The notes: generated by a model not told the origin, from the letters alone. Counted from the first letter of the stretch, positions 17,127 through 26,152 are shown. The stretch is DNA of 32,465 nt from Collinsella aerofaciens (GCF_901212495.1 NZ_CAAKNY010000020.1:929-33393); one strand, 5' to 3'. Numbers and translations are program-made.

Positions 17127-17164
17127 ATATAAATGCTGTTGATTGATATGGAGGACTTGGAAAG

Positions 17165-18346
17165 TTGGGCGCAATGGCTGTTGTGGAAGATACTTTTAAC
17201 ATTGAAGATGAGGATGATTTCTCCTCCTCTATTTTGGATTATCGCGATCTGTCCCTTTCTTCATCTGACTGGACGGTTGAAACTCTATTCGGTCAAATGA
17301 AAAAGGGAAATATTGATGTCTCGCCAGAGTTTCAGCGAAGGCAAGTCTGGGACGCAAATAAACAAACTGCTTTCATTGAGTCTTTGATTCTTGGTATTCC
17401 TGTTCCCCAAATTGTAATTGCTCAGAACAACCAAGAGCGGGGTAAATATATCGTCCTCGACGGTAAGCAGCGCCTCTTGAGCATAATGCGTTTTTATGAT
17501 GGCGATCTCCGCTTGGGAAAGCCTGAGCTGCTGAAGGAACTGAAGGGGCATACTTACGGTGAGATGGATGATGTTTACCGTGATGCTATCGATAACTCTA
17601 CAATTAGAGCCGTTAGGTTGTCTGGATGGAATAACGATTCGGTTCTATACACGATATTCCATCGATTGAACAGCGGGAGCGTCTCTCTGAATACGCAAGA
17701 GCTGCGATTTGCATTAATGCCTGGTCCATTTACTAGGTTTGCTTCGTCTTTTACAGACCATGACTTTGAATTTGCTCGGCTATTTAGTGAATCTGCTGAT
17801 GGCCCTGATTTCCGAATGCGCGACATTGAATTACTTACGCGGTATTGTGGAATAGTACATAGGCCTGATTTATACACGGGCAACCTCAAGGAGTTTCTCG
17901 ATCAAACTACGGCATGGCTAAATGACTTAGACTCCGATCTTACTTACCAGTCGTATGCTGGTGAAGTGGTTAAAGCTATATCTCTGTATAGGGATGTTTA
18001 CTGCTTGATTGGAGCGAACTACGGCGAAAAGATGGCCCCCTTTACTCTTTTGCAAGATGGAAAGAAACCGCGTTTTAACCGGGCCGTTTTCGACGCACTC
18101 TGTTTTGCTGCGCAGGACGTAAATATCCGGGGGGCAATTGCCTTTAACAAGAAGGAGGTGGCGACTGAGCTTGGACGAGTGCTTTCCTCTCCGGGTTTTA
18201 TAGACGCATGCTCTGTTTCCACTAAAACCAAGAGGTCACTGATTGCAAGGATTGCGATCTGGAGCGATGCGTTGTCTGGGCTTTTGGGGATACCGGTTAA
18301 GAAGCTGGCTCTCGATAAGGATGGGAAAGTAATCGTTGACCGTTAG
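17165..18346 (+). CDS. DUF262 domain protein
   Basis: A 393-residue protein with an N-terminal DUF262 domain. Motifs are the F56-Q-R-R-Q-V-W-D block, an ILGIPVPQIV strand, and D99-G-K-Q-R103, the DGQQR-type signature that gives this ParB-like fold its nucleotide-binding or nuclease-like core. RLNSGSVSLNTQELR further on is also family-typical. The TTG at 17165 is favoured because GGAGGA lies nine bases upstream; an ATG at 17174 is further away. DUF262 proteins occur in phage-defence loci (for example GmrSD and Brex-associated forms), often with a partner. Here the next gene starts 11 bases before this one's stop, so the two are coupled. Confidence 0.88.
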   Translation: MGAMAVVEDTFNIEDEDDFSSSILDYRDLSLSSSDWTVETLFGQMKKGNIDVSPEFQRRQVWDANKQTAFIESLILGIPVPQIVIAQNNQERGKYIVLDGKQRLLSIMRFYDGDLRLGKPELLKELKGHTYGEMDDVYRDAIDNSTIRAVRLSGWNNDSVLYTIFHRLNSGSVSLNTQELRFALMPGPFTRFASSFTDHDFEFARLFSESADGPDFRMRDIELLTRYCGIVHRPDLYTGNLKEFLDQTTAWLNDLDSDLTYQSYAGEVVKAISLYRDVYCLIGANYGEKMAPFTLLQDGKKPRFNRAVFDALCFAAQDVNIRGAIAFNKKEVATELGRVLSSPGFIDACSVSTKTKRSLIARIAIWSDALSGLLGIPVKKLALDKDGKVIVDR

Positions 18347-18923
18347 ATTTGATCGTCTGCATTCAAGGAGCATTTCTCTTAGAGATCGATATCTGCCCGA
18401 GAAGCCAAATGAAATCGGTGACTATAGCGAAGAACAGCAAGACGATGCGCGTGCTTGCATTTTGCTCGTCCATGCTGAAGTTGAGTCTTATCTGGAGGAG
18501 CTGGCAGAGGAGCTTTGCGCCCATGTTGGGGAGCTCATTGCTAAAGAGCACTACGATTCATTAACAAGTTCTTTCTTGTATTTTTATGGGGCCAGGACAA
18601 ATGAGATAAAAGATGTTAAGTCTTTAGAAGATGTTGCCAAGGGTGCTGTTGCCCTGCACGGAAGGGTGTTACATGGAAACAACGGCATCAAATCCAAAGA
18701 CATTTCAAAAATGTTTAACCCATTTTTCGTGGGCGGAATCGATTTGGGTGCGTCGTTGGAGCAGGCTCTCGATTCATTTGGGGCGTTACGAGGAAAATGC
18801 GCCCATTCTTCCTTTATCGGTATAAGCGAGGATATTAACTGTTATGAAATTCGCGAGCAGGTGAATTGCCTGCTAAGTCATTTGAGGAGATTCGATTCGC
18901 GGTTTAACGATTATGCTCTGTAA
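18336..18923 (+). CDS. RiboL-PSP-HEPN-type protein, partner of DUF262
   Basis: A 195-residue helical protein. ACILLVHAEVESYLEELAEEL (residues about 40-60) is the opening helix typical of the RiboL-PSP-HEPN family. The likely catalytic motif is LR152-G-K-C-A-H157-S, an R-x4-H pattern. Proteins of this family are RNA-binding or RNA-cleaving. The TTG at 18336 overlaps the DUF262 stop (18,344-18,346), so translation is probably coupled. The DUF262 gene plus this HEPN gene look like a two-gene sensor-effector or toxin-antitoxin unit; the role assignment is inference. The downstream IS256 scar at about 18,978 separates it from the next genes. Confidence 0.8.
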   Translation: MTVRFDRLHSRSISLRDRYLPEKPNEIGDYSEEQQDDARACILLVHAEVESYLEELAEELCAHVGELIAKEHYDSLTSSFLYFYGARTNEIKDVKSLEDVAKGAVALHGRVLHGNNGIKSKDISKMFNPFFVGGIDLGASLEQALDSFGALRGKCAHSSFIGISEDINCYEIREQVNCLLSHLRRFDSRFNDYAL

Positions 18924-18977
18924 GGGTGTGCGTTTTTAACAAATCAATGATCCTGGCCGATAGGCATCGATGTCGTC

Positions 18978-19135
18978 CTTCTTTCGTAAATTGATCGAAG
19001 CGGTCTTGGGCTCGTATTGCTCTAGCCCTCAGCCCACTTGTTCTGCTCGTCCATCTCATCCGGTTTAGACGTGTCCGGGTCCTTCTCGTCCCGCTCGTAT
19101 TCCACTATATACTTCAGTCTGGCTGTCACCGGCGT
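18978..19135 (-). mobile_element. IS256-family remnant 2
   Basis: On the minus strand this matches the last part of remnant 1 (13,030-13,190), with shared TTCGTAAATTGAT, CTCGTCCATCTC and TACTTCAGTCT. Only the extreme 3' end of the transposase and the element end remain, with many mismatches. The 130 bases after it, up to the next gene, hold nothing I recognise. Confidence 0.7.
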
Positions 19136-19267
19136 TCTTGGCGTGATTTCCTCTGCTACTGCTGGCTGTGCGATGATGCCATCCGGCGATTGTCTTGAAG
19201 TGTGCGAAGGCGTTCAAATTAGAAATTGCTCATTTAAGATTAGTTTTATAATTAATGAATCTTCATC

Positions 19268-20824
19268 ATGCCCTATTTATCTCATTGCCGTATTTTAAGA
19301 AAGAGGCTTCTATTGGCGCTATCTTACAGACAACCTGCAAAAAATGAAGCTCGTTATCAGGCACTTTCGCATGCTGTATGTATGCTTACATCGAGACGTG
19401 GTGCCTCGGCATGCGTTGACTGCACATACGTTAATGACTTGAAGCATCATTTTATCTTGGATGAACCGGATGGTTTACAAGCAAAGGAAGCCGCCCATAT
19501 CACCCCGCAAGGACTAGCCGATTGGGTCGCATTGTGGGAATCCTGCGTTGGTTCACGGAAGGCATCTGACCTAAAAGTCTGTTATTTAGCGGGTCCTGAG
19601 CCGTCGAATGACCTTAAGGAGCTTATCTCTCTAGGTGTTTTGCCTTCGAATATATGGGCGTTTGAATCTGAGCAACGAACATTTAAATCTGCGCTTAATG
19701 ATTTGTCTGATGGGCCGTTTAGCTCGCTTCATTTAATTAAAATGAAGGCGGAGTCATTCTTTGCATCGGTTCCTGTGTCATTCGATATTATTTATCTCGA
19801 TAGCTGCGCCTCTCTAATTTCGGGGTCTTATGCCTTGCGCCTTGTTGCTGATTTGTTTAGATATCAACGTCTTCAGTCTCCCGGCTTTTTAATTACTAAT
19901 TTTTGTGAACCCGATTTTTCCGATGATTTACTTTGCTCTCAATTTGCGAGTTTGATTACCCAAAGAAAAGTTGTTTCCGAAATTGCTTCGGCAGTCTCTT
20001 TTGAGCGAGCATGCGCCAATGTTTTTAATAGCTATGATTCCTATCGAAAAGACGCAATGGCTAATCTGCGTATTGGCTATTCTGATTTAATCACTATGTT
20101 GGTCGTTTCTGTTGCAACCACTGTTGCACCTTCGCTGAGGGCGACTAATTCAGCATTAAACAGAGTGTACGGACTTTCATCGGATGTTGGCAACGGAACC
20201 GCTTCACTCAATTATTTGTATAAACGAAGACATGAATCCCTGCTCTGTCTTTTGTCTGTTGATAGATGGTTGCCTGCCAGTATTGCAGATGACGCCAGAG
20301 ATCTTAGGCGGCTACTTCTTAAAGAACTTGCGGGGGCACAGCAGCAGTCTGTTGGCGTACTGGATTCTCTTGAGCGTCTTTGGGCTATTAGGGATTCAGA
20401 GGTCTTGCCTAATGGGGCGTCATGTGAATGCCTAAGGGGCCTTACTAAGTGTTTTGCATTTCATGATAAGCCGTCTTCAGAGCTGGGGGTTGATTTGGCG
20501 TTTTGTCAGTTGACTCATCCGATGTTTCCCTCCGTGCAATCAATTAAACGTTTTGAGTACATCGCAAAGACTAAGAAAATGTACTTGGATGTAATTCCAT
20601 TTGACAGCTGTAGGTATATTTTCGACTTGATTCCTTTGCCGCCGCAAATTAAAGATGCGTTTGAAGATTGTGAGCGGCAATATCTATTTAGATTTGCGCT
20701 AGATGGCTTGGTTAAACAGAGGTTGGATTACTCTACCGATTATTTCTATTCAGGCTCTGTTATCGCCGACAGTGTGCCAGGGTTTGAGAAAAAAGTGTTT
20801 CCAGACAGGAATTTGGTGGGGTGA
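19268..20824 (+). CDS. Rossmann/methyltransferase-like protein linked to tandem DUF262
   Basis: A 518-residue protein from ATG 19268; a TTG at 19313 with AAGAGG upstream is an alternative start. Residues about 45-70 read SACVDCTYVNDLKHHFILDE. Residues about 105-185 look like a class I methyltransferase core: VCYLAGPEPSNDL (motif I position, but without a G-x-G loop), NIWAFESE (motif II, acidic end of strand 2) and FDIIYLDSC (motif IV position). The loop departs from the classical form, so activity is uncertain. The C-terminal 250 residues are mostly helical. It ends 7 bases before the double DUF262 gene, so the two form an operon. I do not recognise a named family. Confidence 0.72.
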   Translation: MPYLSHCRILRKRLLLALSYRQPAKNEARYQALSHAVCMLTSRRGASACVDCTYVNDLKHHFILDEPDGLQAKEAAHITPQGLADWVALWESCVGSRKASDLKVCYLAGPEPSNDLKELISLGVLPSNIWAFESEQRTFKSALNDLSDGPFSSLHLIKMKAESFFASVPVSFDIIYLDSCASLISGSYALRLVADLFRYQRLQSPGFLITNFCEPDFSDDLLCSQFASLITQRKVVSEIASAVSFERACANVFNSYDSYRKDAMANLRIGYSDLITMLVVSVATTVAPSLRATNSALNRVYGLSSDVGNGTASLNYLYKRRHESLLCLLSVDRWLPASIADDARDLRRLLLKELAGAQQQSVGVLDSLERLWAIRDSEVLPNGASCECLRGLTKCFAFHDKPSSELGVDLAFCQLTHPMFPSVQSIKRFEYIAKTKKMYLDVIPFDSCRYIFDLIPLPPQIKDAFEDCERQYLFRFALDGLVKQRLDYSTDYFYSGSVIADSVPGFEKKVFPDRNLVG

Positions 20825-20831
20825 TAATTCG

Positions 20832-23180
20832 ATGACCGCGTACAACCTCGATGTATCAGAAATAGCCAATATTTTCAGAGATAGTTTGAATGTTCAGCCG
20901 TTGTCAAAAACTGTAGCGGGTATTTTCGCTAACGATCGTTTTAGAAAGAAGGTGGATTACGCACCATTTTTCCAGAGGAATTATGTCTGGGACAGATCCA
21001 AGGCAACTTATTTCATTGAGAGCGTGATTCTTGGTACTGAAATCCCGCCGATTGTATTATTCAAAGATGGGACTTTGTATGAAGTAATTGACGGCAGACA
21101 AAGATATGAAACTCTGCTTAAATTTGTAGAGGGATCACTTTCGCTAGATTCTGGCGGATTGAAGCGGTTGAGACACCTGGCCGGTCTCCATTATGCTGAT
21201 CTCCCTCAGCAAGTTAAAGACAGTTTTGATGAAACTAAGTTGAGACTGCTTATCTTTAGCGTTGTAAATGAACCGAAAATGACATCTCGACAAAAGGATA
21301 AGGTTAAGCGTGAAATTTTTAACCGCTATAACTCTGGAGTAACGTCTCTTAAGCGAGAAGAAGTTGAGAGAGCGGAATACGATTCCGACTTGGTAACAAA
21401 TTATTTCTACCAAAGATTCGAAGCCGATGAGGATTTCCTTGCTAGCTGCGAAGCCCTATTTAATGCTTCCACAAAAAAGAAGGCGCCCCTAAGAGATAGG
21501 ATCAACAGCCTGCTGTCGAGAGTAAGGGCGCTTTTGACTATGAGGTTTATACCCATACATAGCTATGCTTATGGAAAAGGGAAGAATGATATTGTTGCAA
21601 CGTTCTATTCGACTAATGTGTCGCAGTGTGCACCTGATGAGCTATTTGAGAATTTTCGATCCCGTGTCAATAAGCTCACCATGCTGTGTCAGTTATTAAG
21701 CGGCTCAATGATTTTAAAAAACAATCGTTTGGTGAACGAGACGGCATACTGGGCGCTATCGATAGCTGAAGATGAATATAATAAGGGTCCCTTATTCGAC
21801 CTCCGTTCTTTCGCGGATACTCTCCTGACGGTGGATAGCGATGAGTCGATTTGGGAAGGTTTGCCGGCGGCATATCATGGGATTGAAAGAACATTTGCCT
21901 CGCAGGGAAGTCATTACGATAAGGCCATTATTGCCCGATATGGTTTAGTTGCCAGATGTGTTAACCGAATGATCGACATCGATTTCTCTAAGCATCTTGA
22001 TGATAGGGTTCGATACAAACAGTTAATGAATGGCGTGAAAAACGCGGACGATTATGACTTTTTGCGTTTGCCGAAGCCTGATCCGCGCTCGGAGTCCATT
22101 GACGACATTCTTGTTAATGTACAAAAGAATCGTTTTCTTATTAGGCCAGCTTATCAGCGGTCTGAAGTGACTGACACCGCAAAAGCGTCTTACTTAATCG
22201 AAAGCATTATTTTGGGGATAAGGATTCCGCCCATCTTTGTTTACAAAAGAACGGATGGCGTTTCTGAGGTTGTTGATGGTCAGCAGAGACTTTTATCGAT
22301 CATTGGCTTTCTTGGAAAGTCTTTTATCGATGAGCATGGCGTAGCTCGGCAGTCTCAAAAGAATAGCTTTAGGCTTAAAGGTTTGAGAATCCTTAAAGAA
22401 CTCAATGGATATTCTGCTGCGCGTGTCCAAGATGAATATCCAGAATACTATGACCGAATCCTCGATTTTGGAATCGATGTCATTGAAATCGACGGCTATT
22501 TGAACCAGGATTTCAGCGCCATTGATCTTTTCCAAAGATTAAATAGTCGTCCTCTTCCCATCAGACCCAATTCATTTGAGATGTGGAATTCATATATCGA
22601 TAGAAAGATAGTTGATAAGGCCAAAGCTATCGTTCGCGATCATTTTGGGGAGTTTTTCAGGCTACAAGATCCTCGCATGAAAAACGAAGAACTAGTTACA
22701 ATGCTGGCCGCGACGAATTATCAAGCCGTATGTGATGGCATAAAGCTAAGCGACAGTTTTCTTATGTTCGTCCGCGATGGCAAACTTAGCGTGCGAGTTA
22801 GGGATGCAAGCAAAATTACGCGCGTTCTAGATACGGCTTCGGATAACGATGTTGACGGCTTTCTTTCGTCAATGGAACGGGTCAACGATTTTCTAAATAA
22901 GCTATCCATTCTTGCAGGGGATCGATTTGACGGTTTAAAAGCCATTGTGTCATCTGGTTCAACTACTTGGAAGCGCGCTATTTCTAATAAGGAAGCTTAT
23001 CTCCTCTGGTTGCTTTTGGAGAAAGCTGACCTTGACGGGCTGAGGAGACACACCACAGATATTAGGTCCGTGCTTTACGAAGTTTTTTGTGAAGAAAAGT
23101 CTGAAAAATACAGTTATGAGCCCCATCTCTTTGTTGAGGAAAAATCCGGGGAGATTGCCAAGATAACTCTTAGGGATTAA
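20832..23180 (+). CDS. Protein with two DUF262 domains in one chain
   Basis: A 782-residue protein. The ATG at 20832 has GGTGGGGTGA upstream and lies 7 bases after the previous stop. Domain 1: Q48-R-N-Y-V-W-D, ILGTEIPPIV and D87-G-R-Q-R91. Domain 2: Y441-Q-R-S, ILGIRIPPIF and D482-G-Q-Q-R486. Each is followed by a helical region. Single-chain tandem DUF262 proteins are less common than one-domain forms; the two domains have diverged clearly (DGRQR against DGQQR), so this is an old fusion, not a fresh duplication. It ends before a strong terminator at 23,250. Together with the Rossmann gene it may form a complete two-gene unit. Confidence 0.85.
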   Translation: MTAYNLDVSEIANIFRDSLNVQPLSKTVAGIFANDRFRKKVDYAPFFQRNYVWDRSKATYFIESVILGTEIPPIVLFKDGTLYEVIDGRQRYETLLKFVEGSLSLDSGGLKRLRHLAGLHYADLPQQVKDSFDETKLRLLIFSVVNEPKMTSRQKDKVKREIFNRYNSGVTSLKREEVERAEYDSDLVTNYFYQRFEADEDFLASCEALFNASTKKKAPLRDRINSLLSRVRALLTMRFIPIHSYAYGKGKNDIVATFYSTNVSQCAPDELFENFRSRVNKLTMLCQLLSGSMILKNNRLVNETAYWALSIAEDEYNKGPLFDLRSFADTLLTVDSDESIWEGLPAAYHGIERTFASQGSHYDKAIIARYGLVARCVNRMIDIDFSKHLDDRVRYKQLMNGVKNADDYDFLRLPKPDPRSESIDDILVNVQKNRFLIRPAYQRSEVTDTAKASYLIESIILGIRIPPIFVYKRTDGVSEVVDGQQRLLSIIGFLGKSFIDEHGVARQSQKNSFRLKGLRILKELNGYSAARVQDEYPEYYDRILDFGIDVIEIDGYLNQDFSAIDLFQRLNSRPLPIRPNSFEMWNSYIDRKIVDKAKAIVRDHFGEFFRLQDPRMKNEELVTMLAATNYQAVCDGIKLSDSFLMFVRDGKLSVRVRDASKITRVLDTASDNDVDGFLSSMERVNDFLNKLSILAGDRFDGLKAIVSSGSTTWKRAISNKEAYLLWLLLEKADLDGLRRHTTDIRSVLYEVFCEEKSEKYSYEPHLFVEEKSGEIAKITLRD

Positions 23181-23249
23181 GAATATTGAAAGTAATCGCA
23201 TATTATGAGGGCGCCGTTATTATGGAACGGCACCGCTGATATTGCGCAT

Positions 23250-23284
23250 GGGCACCAGGGCCAATGTGGCCCCGGTGCCCTTTT
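23250..23284 (+). terminator. Rho-independent terminator after the double DUF262 gene
   Basis: GGGCACC-A-GGGCC pairs with GGCCC-C-GGTGCCC around an AATGT loop (23250-23280), followed by TTTTG. It closes the operon that begins at 19,268. Confidence 0.85.
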
Positions 23285-23409
23285 GTTGCTAGCGGTTCGC
23301 CGATGGCTCCGTCCCTAGTCGTTCCCCTTACAGGGTTTCGCCTTACAAATTTTTAATGTCAGTTGTTTGTTATCCTGTTCCTTAATACAGAATGACCGTT
23401 GGGGGCGTT

Positions 23410-24360
23410 ATGCACGATAAACCATGGCTTACTCCTGAACAACAGATTTAGCATTTGGAACGTAAGGGCGTAGCGTTCAACTTGATGAGTAAACAAGAAG
23501 CTCTGAGTTATTTAAAACATAACAATAATTATTTCAGGCTCCGCTCGTATCGATGCGGCTTTGATAAGGTCGTTGGTGGAGTAAATGATGGCAAGTATAT
23601 TGGTCTCGATTTTGCCATGCTTCAGGATCTGTCTGTTATCGACTATGAGTTGATGCAAGTCTTACTGCCCATGACAATCGATATCGAGCACTTTTCAAAA
23701 TTTGAGCTGCTTGAGAGGCTTGGTCGTGACTTCGTTGATACTTATGAGATTGTCGAGCAGTACCTCAGTGGCAAAAGATGCTCACAGTATGAGGGCGTAT
23801 CGGGCGGAAGCTTGACGCGCGAAATTGATTCAAGGTTAAACAGCTGCTATATCAATGGTCTTGTTTCGGCTTATAGGGAAACTGGCTATCCAGTCTGGGT
23901 TTTTACAGAGTTGATTACTTTCGGAACTTTCATTGATTTTTGGTTCTCGGTTTCTCGCTATCTTCATGATGGGGAATTTATAAAACGCGCCTATGAACTG
24001 CAAGCTATGAAGGGCCTTAGGAATGCCTGCGCGCATAACAACCGCATTATTAATGATCTGAAATCAGGCAAGCCCAGGTATAACGTTTCGTATGACGTAA
24101 GAAATGTTGTGACGGGACTTAAGTTCCAAGATGTGAATGTTAAGGCCAAGCTATCAAACGAACGTCTACAGCATATTGCGACTACGTTATACCTTCACAG
24201 TACTATGGCTTCAACCGGGGTAAGGACTAATAAAGGAAAACAGCTGCGCAGGCTTGTTGAGAGAATGTATCGCAACGAGATCTACTATCTTCGCAACGAC
24301 CAAATAAGAACCGGTTTCGCTTTTATTAGCGGCCTGAAAAATGGCTGGTTTGTGAATTAG
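23410..24360 (+). pseudogene. Abi_2 protein with early amber stop
   Basis: From ATG 23410 the frame reads MHDKPWLTPEQQI, then TAG at 23,449-23,451, then HLERKG and the rest of a full Abi_2 protein. KPWLTPEQQI is the standard family opening, so the stop falls inside the normal coding region at codon 14. Downstream the family core is intact, with R204-N-A-C-A-H209-N. A shorter product could start at the TTG at 23,455 or an ATG further on, which would remove the conserved opening. The gene may be dead, or kept silent until suppressed or reverted. The total would be 316 residues if read through. Confidence 0.75.
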
Positions 24361-24414
24361 AAAATAGTCTCTTTTGGGAAACAAGACCATAAATATAATT
24401 GACGACTACAATAC

Positions 24415-24475
24415 AAAGAAGGTTAATTCCTTCTTTTCGGGGACGCATCCTCTGGGTGTGTCCCCGTTCTCTTTT
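24415..24475 (+). terminator. Rho-independent terminator after the third Abi_2 gene
   Basis: Two stems follow each other: AAAGAAGG/CCTTCTTT at about 24,415-24,436, then a 13-bp GC-rich stem with a TCT loop (24,438-24,466), ending in TTCTCTTTT. The second is a strong terminator for the plus strand. Confidence 0.8.
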
Positions 24476-24714
24476 CATTGAGTAAAACGGACTGTCCGAT
24501 TGAAACGGGGAACTCCTCATGAGTTCAGTGTTTGTTGGTGCGACCCAATTATTCAACATCCACGTTGCTAGTCGTTTTTGGGCGTGATCGCTATTTCGTG
24601 TAGGCGCTAGGGCCGGCGTGGACCCCTGCAAAATCCGATGGCTATATTTCAGTCAGTTCTCTTATCCTTATTATGCTGTTTCATCGCGTTGATGTTGATT
24701 GAAGGTTGTTGCAT
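24476..24714. other. Gap between terminator and Mrr-like gene
   Basis: No gene or clear promoter is seen. A short run (about 24,590-24,620) faintly resembles the 10,910-10,935 flank, but too weakly to call. Confidence 0.4.
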
Positions 24715-25647
24715 ATGGTCTTTCAAGGATTTCCTGTTTCCGATCCTCCGGAAAACTGGAAGGAGATGGAGAGGTCCGTTGCACAGATTCTGATAGCTTC
24801 TGGAATGGATGCTGAGGTTCAGAAAACTATTACCTTGGCGCGAGGAACTGTAACCGTTGACGTTTTTGCTCAGCCCAAAAAGATCTTGTATGGGCCAATT
24901 ATATGCGAATGCAAATATTGGAACACAGCTGTTCCTCAGGAAAAGGTGTTTGCATTTAGCCGGGTAGTTGGTGATAGTGGCGCTTCACTTGGGTTGTTGA
25001 TTTCGCGATTTGGGTTTCAAGAGGGGGCTATTAATGCTGCGCGATATAGCAATATTAAATTGCTTTCATGGCCTGAGTTTATTGAGTATATAAAGCCCTT
25101 CTGGCTCTGTGAGACGACAAGGCGTTGTTTAGGCTTTGGGCAGATTTTGCTGAGATATGCGGATCCCCTGGATGTTCCGACTCATCTTATCGGCGATCAA
25201 GGGCGTGCGGAATATAAAAAACTCCTTTCGGAATATCGCGGGCTTGTTCAACTGCTGGCTTCGTTGAATATCGAGGTTGTTTCTCAGGTAGAGTATCCTG
25301 CAATGTTGCGAGATGGTGACATGGTGTGCGCTGCTGATGCTTTTGTAAACAACTATGCGGACATGCTTCAGGTAAGGACTGCGGATCAATTGTTCACTTT
25401 CCTTGTCGATGCTTGCGAGCAGGCAGTTAATGAATTTGATAAGGTATTTAACGGATTCGATTTGGATGATACCCCCTATGATGAAGTCTCTAAATATGCG
25501 GGCGATCTGATCGATGGTCTATTCCCGGAAGGGCATTCTTCGTCCAGTAGCTCTAGCGAAAACGAAATCTCGCGTATTCAATTTGAGCACCAAAATGCAC
25601 GAGCGGACTTAATTAGATGGATAAGGAAGACAGTAAGGACAGCGTGA
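24715..25647 (+). CDS. Mrr-like restriction endonuclease (PD-(D/E)XK)
   Basis: A 310-residue protein. The first 140 residues form an Mrr_cat-type nuclease: E19-R-S-V-A-Q-I-L, VTVD49-VFAQ, and CE65-C-K67-YWN, which give the D-x15-E-x-K catalytic set. GLLISRFGFQEGAINAA (about residues 96-112) and LLSWPEF are also family-typical. Mrr-type enzymes cut modified or foreign DNA. The remaining part is helical and unassigned, possibly for specificity, with a Ser run (SSSSSSE) near 285. ATG 24715 follows GAAGG by nine bases. No methyltransferase is adjacent, as expected for a modification-dependent or solo nuclease. It stands alone. Confidence 0.82.
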   Translation: MVFQGFPVSDPPENWKEMERSVAQILIASGMDAEVQKTITLARGTVTVDVFAQPKKILYGPIICECKYWNTAVPQEKVFAFSRVVGDSGASLGLLISRFGFQEGAINAARYSNIKLLSWPEFIEYIKPFWLCETTRRCLGFGQILLRYADPLDVPTHLIGDQGRAEYKKLLSEYRGLVQLLASLNIEVVSQVEYPAMLRDGDMVCAADAFVNNYADMLQVRTADQLFTFLVDACEQAVNEFDKVFNGFDLDDTPYDEVSKYAGDLIDGLFPEGHSSSSSSSENEISRIQFEHQNARADLIRWIRKTVRTA

Positions 25648-25704
25648 TGCGTAATTTGATTCGCAAATAAACACCGCATAGCGGAACACGTCCCGCGCCC
25701 TTCT

Positions 25705-25905
25705 ATATGATTTCCAGCTGCTAAACAACAAATCATTGACGAGGGGGGGCGGGACGTGTCTGCGAACATCGTAGCAGTCGGCAAGGGGTCACTACGCAAG
25801 GACATAAGGAATCTGGTGAGGCGGACCGTCGAGGAGATGCTCAACGCGCTACTCGACGAGTTTGAGTACGAGCGGCTTTTCATAAGATCCTTCCTAATAT
25901 ATTGA
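25705..25905 (+). mobile_element. IS256-family remnant 3 (N-terminal fragment)
   Basis: GTG at 25,756 opens a 49-codon frame whose LRKDIRNLVRRTVEEMLNAL-LDE is the transposase N-terminus. It then runs into unrelated sequence and stops at 25,905. Upstream, TAAACAACAAATCAT (about 25,719-25,733) matches the element end in remnant 1. Only this end of the element survives. From 25,906 to 26,090 I see nothing recognisable. Confidence 0.8.
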
Positions 25906-26101
25906 GGCCGACAAGTGGCAGCGTACGTGCGCTGCTCTTTATTGTGTGGGACTCAGGGGAGGGGTGGCGTGATGGTCGAGATGTTGCTGACGAATGGGGG
26001 CGGAGCTGGTTGCGGCCGTTATAGAAGCCATTTTTTTGCACGCTCCCGCTGTCACGCTGTTTTGCTTTCTCTGAACAATCCGTAGCCATCATGTTTCTCA
26101 G

Positions 26102-26128
26102 ATTATAAACAAGAAAACTGTTTATAAT
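26102..26128 (+). promoter_or_regulatory. Perfect inverted repeat over -10 of the second ATPase operon
   Basis: ATTATAAACA (26102-26111) and TGTTTATAAT (26119-26128) are exact reverse complements with a 7-base spacer. The right arm ends in TATAAT, a consensus -10 about 25 bases before the start codon. No good -35 is seen. This looks like an operator site. Confidence 0.5.
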
Positions 26129-26152
26129 TGAATTGTCTAAGAGGAGGTCGCT

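Noticed and set aside
24590..24620. Possible further copy of the DUF2971-like flank
   Set aside because: Only a few short words match; too weak to separate from chance.
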